Part shown: positions 1-6,037 of the stretch, in pieces
Layout of the letters: every line of letters begins with the position of its first letter
How positions within the stretch are numbered: position 1 is the first letter of the stretch
Assembly (NCBI GenBank): GCA_016195395.1
Contig: JACPZR010000154.1
Coordinates: 1-7,153, forward strand
Direction of reading: 5' to 3'
DNA: 7,153 nt
DNA from: Spirochaetia bacterium
GTDB taxonomy: Bacteria; Spirochaetota; Leptospirae; Leptospirales; Leptonemataceae
Position numbers and translations under genes: made by a program
The notes under the pieces: model-generated
Databases searched by the model: none
What the model was told of the DNA's origin: nothing
What the model saw: only the letters and a program-made list of their open reading frames with translations

Positions 1-20
1 ATTCTCTCAAAGTCGATTGA
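1..20 (+). CDS. creB: 3' end of upstream gene, probably CreB-type response regulator (partial)
   Basis: Only the tail is in the window. Reading in the third frame, bases 3-17 encode Ser-Leu-Lys-Val-Asp, followed by TGA at 18-20. The split codon before it ends in AT, which is compatible with Tyr. CreB/OmpR-family regulators end in a Gly-Tyr-Ser-Leu-Arg type strand of the winged helix, so this tail fits a CreB C-terminus, and a creB gene is expected directly upstream of creC as in the enterobacterial creABCD order. Five codons cannot prove identity. The call rests mainly on the clear CreC and CreD genes that follow. The spacing to creC (114 bp) is much longer than in Escherichia coli. Confidence 0.45.
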
Positions 21-134
21 TGGGGCCTGCGCGCAGAGGCGCCGCTTGCCGCACGCTGCTCCCGCCTCGCGGTTTTTACAGAACCCCGCTCGAATTCCTT
101 GCCGTCCCGCACCCATTGACTGCCGCATGGTTTC

Positions 135-1580
135 ATGCGTATCACGCTCCGCTTTGCAGTTGTGCTCGTCGTGTTTCAGTTCATATCCTTCTACTTTTTT
201 TACAAGACCGTTGCGGATGAGATCCGGCCCCAATACCTCCGCGCGCTTGAAGAGTCGCTCAATGATACCGCGGCGGTGCTTTCCGCACTTATAGAGGACG
301 ACCTGGCCTCCGCGGGCGCGGGATCGATTCCGTACCAACGCTTGAACCGGATCATGGCCGCTTCCGGTCAGAAGGTGCTCCTCACGCGGATCTATAGAAT
401 TCGCAAGCAGGCGGTAACGCTCCGTGTCTACATCACGGACAAAAAGGGAATCGTGCTCTTTGACTCTCAGATTCCTGAAAATGTCGGCCGGGACTTTTCA
501 CGCTGGAACGACGTGTTCTTGACCCTCCGCGGCGAGTACGGCGCGCGCGCCACACGGTTGGTGAAGAATGACCCGTCCACGAGCGAGATGCACGTGGCGT
601 CGCCTATCAGGGCAGGAAACGCCATCGTGGGAGTTCTGACCGTGGTGAAGCCGTCCAACAGCGTCAGCCCCTTCATCGAGATAGCTGAGAAGAGATTCTT
701 GATTTCCGCGCTGATAACGTTCTTGGGAACCGCGGCCGTGGCTGCTTTCGCATTTTTCCTGGTGACTCGTCCGGTGCGGCTCCTCAAGGACTACGCACAG
801 AGAGTGCGTCGTGAGCGGATCCCGCTTCCGCGGCTCCCCAGGGGAGAACTCAAAGAATTGGGCCGTGCTTTTGAGGAGATGCGCAAAGAGCTGGAAGGCA
901 AAGACTACGTAGAGCGTTATGTGCAGACCCTGGTCCATGAACTGAAGTCGCCGTTGACCTCCATATCAGGTGCGGCTGAGATTCTCGGCGAAGGAGTGTC
1001 TGAAGCGGAACGCCAGCGTTTTGTCCGCAATATCCAGAGCGAATCGCAGCGTCTGCGTGATATGCTCGAACGTCTGCTTCTTTTGGCCGCCATTGAAGCG
1101 CGTCCCGTGCTTTCGCGCACGGATGACGTTCCCGCGTCGACCATCGTAGAAGCGGTTCAAGAGCGACTTGGCAGCGCCCTTGATTCCAAAGGCATTCAGC
1201 TTCAATGCACCATCAAAGATCCCGGCATGAGTGTTCACGGAGACCCCGTTCTCATCGTTTCGTGTCTGTCCCAGCTGGTGGAAAACTCCGCGGATTTCTC
1301 GCCACCCCAGGCCGCAATCGAACTGGAGGTGGCCCGGTCAGGAAACGGCGTACTCTTAACGGTTCTCGACCGTGGGACGGGAATCCCCGCCTATGCTCTC
1401 GACCGCGTTTTTGAGCGCTTCTATTCGCTTCCGCGCCCCGCCACGGGCCGGAAAAGCTCGGGGCTTGGGTTATCCTTTGTCAAAGAAGCGGCAGACCTTC
1501 ACCATGGCTGGGTGAAGGTGTCTCCCCGGGATGGTGGCGGGACACGGATGGATTTGTTTCTGCCGGGGAGAGCGGTGTAA
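135..1580 (+). CDS. creC: CreC-type sensor histidine kinase
   Basis: This is a membrane sensor kinase of the CreBC two-component system; it autophosphorylates on His and passes the phosphate to a CreB-type regulator. It has a first membrane helix at about residues 6-23, a periplasmic sensor domain at about 24-187, a second helix at about 188-210 and a HAMP linker at about 211-255. The kinase core follows: H-box VHELKSP with phosphoacceptor His268, N-box around Asn384, G1 box DRGTGIP (Asp412), F-box FERFYSLP (427-433) and G2 box GLGLSFV (443-449). It is family-specific: RWNDVFLTLRGEYGAR (123-138) and the stretch from FERFYSLP to GLGLSFV closely match E. coli CreC, which also begins Met-Arg-Ile and is of similar length (481 here). 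ATG 135 is chosen because an in-frame TGA lies at 117-119. No good Shine-Dalgarno is visible. It is followed by creD after 141 bp. Confidence 0.93.
   Translation: MRITLRFAVVLVVFQFISFYFFYKTVADEIRPQYLRALEESLNDTAAVLSALIEDDLASAGAGSIPYQRLNRIMAASGQKVLLTRIYRIRKQAVTLRVYITDKKGIVLFDSQIPENVGRDFSRWNDVFLTLRGEYGARATRLVKNDPSTSEMHVASPIRAGNAIVGVLTVVKPSNSVSPFIEIAEKRFLISALITFLGTAAVAAFAFFLVTRPVRLLKDYAQRVRRERIPLPRLPRGELKELGRAFEEMRKELEGKDYVERYVQTLVHELKSPLTSISGAAEILGEGVSEAERQRFVRNIQSESQRLRDMLERLLLLAAIEARPVLSRTDDVPASTIVEAVQERLGSALDSKGIQLQCTIKDPGMSVHGDPVLIVSCLSQLVENSADFSPPQAAIELEVARSGNGVLLTVLDRGTGIPAYALDRVFERFYSLPRPATGRKSSGLGLSFVKEAADLHHGWVKVSPRDGGGTRMDLFLPGRAV
1495..1519. repeat. Perfect 9-bp inverted repeat inside the end of creC
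   Basis: ACCTTCACC at 1495-1503 and GGTGAAGGT at 1511-1519 are exact reverse complements separated by 7 bases. The arms contain TTCAC and its complement GTGAA, the half-site word of the CreB box in E. coli, although that box is a direct repeat. The repeat lies within coding sequence (residues around 454-462, Asp-Leu-His-His-Gly-Trp) and about 200 bp before creD, so it may be a coding coincidence or a binding site for creD control. Confidence 0.4.
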
Positions 1581-1693
1581 GCGGCCGCCCGAACTGCAAA
1601 GCACCGCCTGCGGGAGGCGCGCTGTCACCCCGGCCCTCGCGGAATCCACATACTCCGCACACATTGGCCTCACACGCCCATGACATGATATCC

Positions 1694-1712
1694 CTACGGC
1701 AGAAAGCCGTGG
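1694..1712 (+). promoter_or_regulatory. Hairpin running into the creD ribosome binding site
   Basis: CTACGGC (1694-1700) pairs with GCCGTGG (1706-1712) around an AGAAA loop, giving seven pairs including one G-U. The last two G bases of the 3' arm are also the first two of the GGAGG Shine-Dalgarno at 1711-1715, so the hairpin could partly cover the creD ribosome site. Its function is inferred. Confidence 0.35.
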
Positions 1713-1715
1713 AGG
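1711..1715 (+). promoter_or_regulatory. Shine-Dalgarno of creD fixing a GTG start
   Basis: GGAGG lies six bases before the GTG at 1722. This supports GTG as the initiation codon of the CreD-type protein; no suitable ATG gives the expected Lys-containing membrane N-terminus. Confidence 0.8.
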
Positions 1716-1721
1716 TGCATT

Positions 1722-2921
1722 GTGTTTCGAATAAGTGTAAAGATCGCAGTCCTTGGAGTGCTTGGACTCCTGCTTTTGATTCCGCCCACCGCTGTCTGCG
1801 CTCTGGCCAAAGAGAGATCTGACCGGCGCGCGGAGGCCCTTTCCAAGATTTCCGGCATTTGGGGCGGCCGGCAGTCGATCATCGTTCCTGTTGCCTATTC
1901 CAATGGAATGCCCGTATTTGCCGCGAGCGCGAGCATTGAAGGTGAAATGAAAACCGAGGTGCGCTACAGGGGAATTTTCAGGATTCCCGTCTATCATGGG
2001 AAAGCGCTCGTCACTGTCGATTTTTCCGGCCTTCTTCCCGGTTCACGACTTGTCCTTCCTCCGCCGCGGCCCGGCCTGCGCATAACGCGCGCAACCGTAG
2101 ACGGCATCCCTGTATATTTTTACGAAGTGCGCCGTGAACGTCATGAAGCTCCGGAGAGTGTGGAAGCACTGCTGCCACGCGGCGGAGGTCGTCTTGTTCT
2201 GGAACAAGAAGTGGAAGGATCAGAGGAGATTCGCTTTGTGCCTACGGCGCGCCAGACGGACGTAACGCTCATTTCCGACTGGCCTCATCCGAGCTTCTCA
2301 GGCGGCGCGCTCCCCAAGGAGCGAACGGTGCACAGCGGCGGCTTTACGTCACATTGGGTCCAGCTGCGCACAGAAGCGACGGACGGCTTTTACCGCAACA
2401 TTGCGGGCGTCGAGATCGATGACGAGAGCGCTTTCTTTGGAGTGAGTCTGTTTGTTCCGGTGGATCTCTATCAGCTTGTGGACCGCGCGTTGAAGTACGC
2501 AGCGCTCTTCATTTCGCTGACGTTTATGACCTTCTTTTTCTTTGAGATCATGAGTTCGCTTGAAATCCATCCCATTCAATATTTATTCGTGGGACTTGCC
2601 ATTGGAATGTTCTTTCTTCTCCTTCTGGCTTTGGCGGAACACATCGGGTTTCCTGGAGCTTTTGCGGTGGCTACGGCATCCGTGATCGCGTTGATCGGAA
2701 CATATTCGGCTTACTTTCTAGGCTCATGGAAGAGAACCGCAGTTCTCTCGCTTCTTCTGCTTCTGCTCTACGGCTTCCTCTATGTAGTGCTGCAGCTGGA
2801 AATGTTCGCGCTGCTTGTGGGTTCACTGGGCCTTTTTGTGATTCTTGCCGCGGCCATGATGCTGACGCGGCACGTGCAGTGGGGTCGACTGGAGAGACAG
2901 GGGGCGGAACGGGCGGCATAA
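1722..2921 (+). CDS. creD: CreD-type inner membrane protein
   Basis: CreD (formerly Cet) is a polytopic inner-membrane protein whose gene is the main target of CreBC. Its biochemical role is poorly known, but it is linked to envelope integrity, beta-lactam response and colicin E2 tolerance. The protein has an N-terminal helix (about 6-26), a large beta-rich extracytoplasmic domain (about 40-250) and a C-terminal bundle of five or six helices (about 251-382). Family hallmarks are SDWPHPSFSGGALP (185-198), FGVSLFVPVDLYQLVDRA (239-256), FFFFE (271-275), IHPIQYLFVGLA (282-293) and AEHIGF (305-310). At 399 residues it is shorter than E. coli CreD (about 450); the missing length appears to come from the extracytoplasmic domain. 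It starts at GTG behind a good GGAGG and follows creC in the same direction. Confidence 0.92.
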   Translation: MFRISVKIAVLGVLGLLLLIPPTAVCALAKERSDRRAEALSKISGIWGGRQSIIVPVAYSNGMPVFAASASIEGEMKTEVRYRGIFRIPVYHGKALVTVDFSGLLPGSRLVLPPPRPGLRITRATVDGIPVYFYEVRRERHEAPESVEALLPRGGGRLVLEQEVEGSEEIRFVPTARQTDVTLISDWPHPSFSGGALPKERTVHSGGFTSHWVQLRTEATDGFYRNIAGVEIDDESAFFGVSLFVPVDLYQLVDRALKYAALFISLTFMTFFFFEIMSSLEIHPIQYLFVGLAIGMFFLLLLALAEHIGFPGAFAVATASVIALIGTYSAYFLGSWKRTAVLSLLLLLLYGFLYVVLQLEMFALLVGSLGLFVILAAAMMLTRHVQWGRLERQGAERAA

Positions 2922-2944
2922 AAAGCTGCGTATAACGCTTCCGG

Positions 2945-2972
2945 AAACGGGCGTGGGAAGCCGCGCCCGTTT
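2945..2972. terminator. Bidirectional hairpin terminator between creD and the hemerythrin gene
   Basis: AAACGGGCG (2945-2953) and CGCCCGTTT (2964-2972) form a perfect 9-bp stem with a 10-base loop. It sits 24 bases after the creD stop, and its right arm runs into the stop codon (complement of 2971-2973) of the convergent minus-strand gene. The T run is short (three) on either strand, so it may be a moderate terminator or an mRNA 3'-end stabiliser. Confidence 0.65.
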
Positions 2973-4131
2973 AGTCGCTTCTGGTAAGGCCGGAGACTTT
3001 GTGATACAAATCCATGTGTTTCTTTCTGACTTTGATCTCGCCTTTGTTGATCATCTCGCGGACATATTTCTGGATATCGTTCAGCTGGTTGCGGTATTCC
3101 ATGTAGATGCCGCGGTCTTCGATTGCGATGTGGGAGACGAGCCACTCCTTGAGGTCTGTAACCAGGCCGGAAGCCGCCTTCGTATCCCCCTGCTGGAAGT
3201 CGCGCGCGCGCTTGTTTACAAAATCAGTGAACCCTTGGTGTTGCTTGAGGTGGTTCGTGAGCTTTGAATAGTTGAAGCGCACCATGATCTTTTCTTCCGT
3301 CCGAAAATGTTCGTCCGCGTACTCGAGAGCGCTCTGGACAACCTTGTTAAAGATCTTCGCGCGCCGTGAGCTGTTCATGGTCCGGCCGGCAATGTCCAGT
3401 TCAACAATCAGGCTGATCAGCCAGATGTGCTGGAGATCTATGATGGGGATAAAGACCGAAAGGTTCTGCGCGTTCCAAATCTTGATGACCTCAAAGATAA
3501 CGTTTTCGCCGACGATCTCTTTGACAGCCGTTGACCCGGCCACCGAACTATAGAGGGCGGCCTGCGCCTTGTCGATCGACACTCCTCTTCTGGCGATGAG
3601 AGACTGAAAGTGCTCTCTCAAGTCCACTTTCTGACGCAGAAAGAAATCCCTGTAGCGCGCGTCTTCCCGTTGGATGTGCAGCGTCAGCCAGTCCATAAGA
3701 AAGTTTACGAGCGACGTTACCGCATTCGTGTTTCCGTTCTTGATCTCGTTGACGCGGTCGTCGAGGAAGTTGATGAAGTGGACGTGTTGTTCGCGGTGGT
3801 TGGGTCCTTCCGGGAAGTCATAGCGCGCGAGCAGGTCGTCTTCCAGAGAAAAATGTTCCGTGGTGTAATTGATAAGTTCGCTGTTGATCTTCTTAATCTT
3901 TTCCTGGTCGAGCGCTTGGACAGATGCCAGGCGGCATTCCTTGTCAAGTTCGAGTATCAAGTAGACGAGCCAGATGTGCTGGAGATCGATCACGGGAATG
4001 TCCAAGCGGATCCGGCCGGATTCCCAGAATTGGACCAGACGCGGACGGAGTTCCACGTCAATGCCCAAAGCCTGCAGCTTCTCGTATTCGGACTCGTGAT
4101 CGGTTTCTACATTTGGCTCAATTTGGTTCAT
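2971..4131 (-). CDS. Tandem bacteriohemerythrin protein (two diiron domains)
   Basis: Hemerythrins are four-helix-bundle proteins that bind O2, and in some cases NO, at a non-heme diiron centre. This protein carries two complete units. In the first the seven ligands are His52 (IDLQH), His93 and Glu97 (HFSLE), His112 and His116 (HREQH), His152 and Asp157 (HIQRED). In the second they are His235, His275, Glu279, His294, His298, His334 and Asp339. Spacing matches bacteriohemerythrin (HxxxE, HxxxH, H then D five residues on). Both units use the unusual wording IDLQHIWL. The duplication extends past the bundle into a conserved C-terminal extension (see findings). There is no signal peptide or membrane helix, so it is probably cytoplasmic, for O2/NO sensing, storage or iron handling. 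The start is ATG at 4131 with no strong Shine-Dalgarno; an in-frame stop lies 12 codons upstream. It is convergent with creD and divergent from the response regulator. Confidence 0.92.
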   Translation of the reverse strand: MNQIEPNVETDHESEYEKLQALGIDVELRPRLVQFWESGRIRLDIPVIDLQHIWLVYLILELDKECRLASVQALDQEKIKKINSELINYTTEHFSLEDDLLARYDFPEGPNHREQHVHFINFLDDRVNEIKNGNTNAVTSLVNFLMDWLTLHIQREDARYRDFFLRQKVDLREHFQSLIARRGVSIDKAQAALYSSVAGSTAVKEIVGENVIFEVIKIWNAQNLSVFIPIIDLQHIWLISLIVELDIAGRTMNSSRRAKIFNKVVQSALEYADEHFRTEEKIMVRFNYSKLTNHLKQHQGFTDFVNKRARDFQQGDTKAASGLVTDLKEWLVSHIAIEDRGIYMEYRNQLNDIQKYVREMINKGEIKVRKKHMDLYHKVSGLTRSD

Positions 4132-4252
4132 GGTGCAGTACGGGGGATTGGACGAAATGATTCCTCAAGGTTAGGGAGGTTTGAGTTTGGTGGCAGGGGA
4201 AGCGTTTTTCTATGCGGTCCCCGTCCCGGCGGTAGTGAGATTTTGCATACAG

Positions 4253-4273
4253 TTGGGCTGCCCTGGCGCCCAA
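4253..4273. promoter_or_regulatory. Palindrome in the divergent intergenic region
   Basis: TTGGGC (4253-4258) and GCCCAA (4268-4273) are exact inverted copies with nine bases between them, in the middle of the 236 bp separating the hemerythrin gene from the response regulator. Placement fits an operator serving one or both promoters, but no convincing -35/-10 pair was found on either strand. Outside this palindrome I see no further gene or structure in 4132-4367. Confidence 0.3.
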
Positions 4274-4367
4274 GGTGGCCGGACACGGAATGTATCGTGA
4301 TTTCCTGCTTTCCTTCCCGCCCCGGATACGAATTCATGGCCCTTCACCAGTGCTGAAGGACATTTGA

Positions 4368-4793
4368 ATGCGCCGCCTCTTACTCGTAGACGACAACGAC
4401 AAATACGCAGAACTCCTGACGACGCACTTTGCGGCGCTGGGCTACACAATTGACCGGGCCGTCACCGGAAACGACGGAGTGGCCAAGGTAGAGGAGCACG
4501 GAATCGGTTACTACCCGGTACTCGTGACAGACATAACCATGGAATCCCAGCTGGCCGGCGTCACGATGCTCGGGCGCCTTCAGAAAATGGGATACGTTGG
4601 AACCATTGTGGTTGCAAGCACCGGCTTTGACGTGCCGTTGGGCCTGCCCCTGTCCCGCCTGATTTTGCGCCGATACGGCGTTCGCTATTTGATTCCCAAG
4701 ACCTCCGTTCTAAAAAAAGAACCGCTCTTCTACCCGATCAAGCTGGGTTCCAAGGCCTCGCAGACCTTCACGGAAGCGGAAGCGCCTTCGTGA
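4368..4793 (+). CDS. Single-domain response regulator (receiver only)
   Basis: A CheY-like receiver domain of 141 residues with no output domain. The acidic pair is Asp8-Asp9, the phosphoacceptor is Asp55 in VLVTDITM, and the conserved Thr/Ser position is Thr85 followed by Gly86. The conserved Lys is Lys111, seven residues after Gly104, as in the usual G-A-x-x-Y-L-x-K pattern. Asp55 to Thr85 is 30 residues, as in CheY, but the stretch from Thr85 to Lys111 is about four residues longer and rich in Leu/Pro, so the alpha4-beta5 output face is unusual. A short polar tail follows. GAAGGA at 4355-4360, seven bases before ATG 4368, sets the start. It probably acts through protein contacts or phosphotransfer. 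The partner kinase is unknown; no orphan kinase is adjacent, and creC is separated by the convergent hemerythrin gene. Confidence 0.88.
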   Translation: MRRLLLVDDNDKYAELLTTHFAALGYTIDRAVTGNDGVAKVEEHGIGYYPVLVTDITMESQLAGVTMLGRLQKMGYVGTIVVASTGFDVPLGLPLSRLILRRYGVRYLIPKTSVLKKEPLFYPIKLGSKASQTFTEAEAPS

Positions 4794-4840
4794 AAGGGGC
4801 GGACTGGACCAAAAAAACCGCTTGATTGTCTTTCTGCCGG

Positions 4841-4860
4841 GTTGAAACTTGTTTCTCAAC
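4841..4860. repeat. Imperfect inverted repeat upstream of lipL41
   Basis: GTTGA (4841-4845) and TCAAC (4856-4860) are inverted copies with ten bases between, about 30 bp before the lipL41 start. It could be an operator in the 96-bp leader (4794-4889), but the arms are short. The TTGAAA inside it resembles a -35 box without a -10 at proper spacing. Confidence 0.2.
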
Positions 4861-4889
4861 TAATCACTTCACAGGACAGGTTCATCTGT

Positions 4890-5939
4890 ATGAAATTTAA
4901 GACAGCAATTTTGGCTGGGATTATCGCGGGAGCGACCTTCGGTGTGGGCTGCGCCCCCACCATCGATGTCGAATATCCGGTGTTCCCCAAGACCAAAGAG
5001 GGGCGTCAGCTCCAGAAGTTTGTCGGCACACTGAAAAGTGTAGGCCTCATCATTGAGAAGCCGGAAAAAAGCCTTTGGGACCAAATCTTCGGCGGATCCT
5101 CCTTCGTAGACATGATTCCGCACAAAGTATTCGAGGCATTCGACAAAGAAAACTACTACCGACTGGTAGACGTTGAAAAGCGCAAACAGCTCCTGAAAGA
5201 ACAGGCGTTCAGCGAAAGCGGCCTGACTCAGAACAGCCGTCAGATTGGAAAACTCCTCTCTGCGGATATGCTGTTGTTTGTAAAGTTTGAAAAGCCGGTA
5301 ACCGAGTGCGGCATAGAAGCCAAAGTAGACGGCCTTGCGTGCAGTGCTGCTATGGTCTCCGCTGCATCCGGCGGTTCCGGTGGATCCGGCTGCCAGGCAA
5401 AACCCACAGGCGTGCGCCTGTTGGAAGTTCCCCTCAACGCAAGCCTCATCAAGACCGATACGGGCGAAGTGATGCGCGCAACGGCTCTGGGAAAAGACAT
5501 CACAGCAAAGCACTTCGGCGCTGTGGGATCCCGCAGCTGCCCCCCGATTTTGGACGCGTTTGATGATGGTCTGAACAAGTCAGTCAACTACGTGAAGGAC
5601 CGTCTGTCCCCGCGTGTGAAGACAGCTGAAATCAAGATCGTCGTAAAAGACAAGGATCCCGTTGTAGCAGACCTTCTCGAAGAAGGCTTGGAAGAAATCC
5701 GCGGTGACACCCCGTCGTTTGAAAAGGCAGCAGCCAATTGGAAGAAAGCTCTTCAGAAGAGCCCGGAAAGTGAAGGCGCCAACGCAAACATGGGCTCCTA
5801 TTACTTCTCCACCGGCGATTTTGAGCAGGCTGTGAAGTACTACGAAAAAGCCATGAGCGCAAAAGGTTCCGACAAGAACTACTGGCGTGAAATGCGCAAG
5901 CGCGTAGAAGCCGTAATGGCAGTGGATGCCGGCAAGTAA
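4890..5939 (+). CDS. lipL41: LipL41-family outer membrane lipoprotein
   Basis: This is a 349-residue homologue of LipL41, an abundant leptospiral outer-membrane lipoprotein that assembles into large oligomers and has been reported to bind hemin. Its signal peptide runs to Cys21 (F-G-V-G-Cys, a relaxed spirochaetal lipobox). The mature start VEYPVFPK.KEGR..LQKF and the block KVFEAFDKENYY (79-90) closely match my recollection of Leptospira LipL41. Residues 89-134 read like the CsgG-family core (RLVDVEKRKQLLKEQ, GLTQ, IGKLLSADMLLF). Cysteines are 21, 140, 151, 168 and 217; Cys140 and Cys217-Pro218 sit near the positions proposed for hemin binding in Leptospira. A Gly/Ser-rich insert (160-167) lies between. 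The C-terminus holds about two TPR units (264-328). ATG 4890 is preferred over the in-frame ATG 4842: it places a Lys-rich n-region before the helix and has AGGACAGG at 4873-4880. Confidence 0.9.
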   Translation: MKFKTAILAGIIAGATFGVGCAPTIDVEYPVFPKTKEGRQLQKFVGTLKSVGLIIEKPEKSLWDQIFGGSSFVDMIPHKVFEAFDKENYYRLVDVEKRKQLLKEQAFSESGLTQNSRQIGKLLSADMLLFVKFEKPVTECGIEAKVDGLACSAAMVSAASGGSGGSGCQAKPTGVRLLEVPLNASLIKTDTGEVMRATALGKDITAKHFGAVGSRSCPPILDAFDDGLNKSVNYVKDRLSPRVKTAEIKIVVKDKDPVVADLLEEGLEEIRGDTPSFEKAAANWKKALQKSPESEGANANMGSYYFSTGDFEQAVKYYEKAMSAKGSDKNYWREMRKRVEAVMAVDAGK

Positions 5940-5965
5940 GCCCCGCAGACATTGACCATTCAGAG

Positions 5966-6002
5966 AACCGGCCTTGGGAAACCAGGCCGGTTTCTTTTTT
6001 CT
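5966..6002 (+). terminator. Strong intrinsic terminator after lipL41
   Basis: The 5' arm AACCGGCCTTGG (5966-5977) pairs with CCAGGCCGGTT (5982-5992) in 11 base pairs with one bulged T, capped by a GAAA tetraloop (5978-5981). It is followed by a T-rich run, TTTCTTTTTTCT (5991-6002). This is a textbook rho-independent terminator placed 26 bases after the lipL41 stop and 35 bases before the next gene. Confidence 0.92.
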
Positions 6003-6037
6003 GGACAGCCGTACTCGTCAAAATATCTCTCCCTTGA

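Noticed and set aside
17..294. Short open frames over the creB-creC gap and creC start
   Set aside because: They overlap the creC membrane helix coding region in other frames, are Pro/Arg/Cys-rich, and lack ribosome sites.
1609..1623. CGCCT-N5-AGGCG hairpin after creC as a terminator
   Set aside because: The stem is only five pairs and no T run follows, so termination between creC and creD is not supported.
1664..1691. TTGGCC-N16-TGATAT as a creD promoter
   Set aside because: The -10 hexamer matches consensus at only three positions, which is too weak to annotate.
4333..4347. TTCAT-N5-TTCAC resembling a CreB box before the response regulator
   Set aside because: Spacing is five instead of six and the first half has a mismatch, so it does not meet the known box. 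Chance is a sufficient explanation.
3610..4356. 248-codon open frame on the + strand opposite the hemerythrin gene
   Set aside because: It lies antisense to a gene with 14 conserved iron ligands, and its translation is a Val/Asp/Glu-rich mirror of that gene with no recognisable domain. It is an antisense shadow due to codon bias.
4842..4889. Upstream in-frame ATG as the lipL41 start
   Set aside because: It would add 16 residues containing charged and polar positions before the signal peptide. ATG 4890 has a good AGGACAGG and gives a normal lipoprotein n-region.
4869..5513. 214-codon open frame on the - strand opposite lipL41
   Set aside because: Antisense to a confidently identified lipoprotein gene, and the translation shows no family features.
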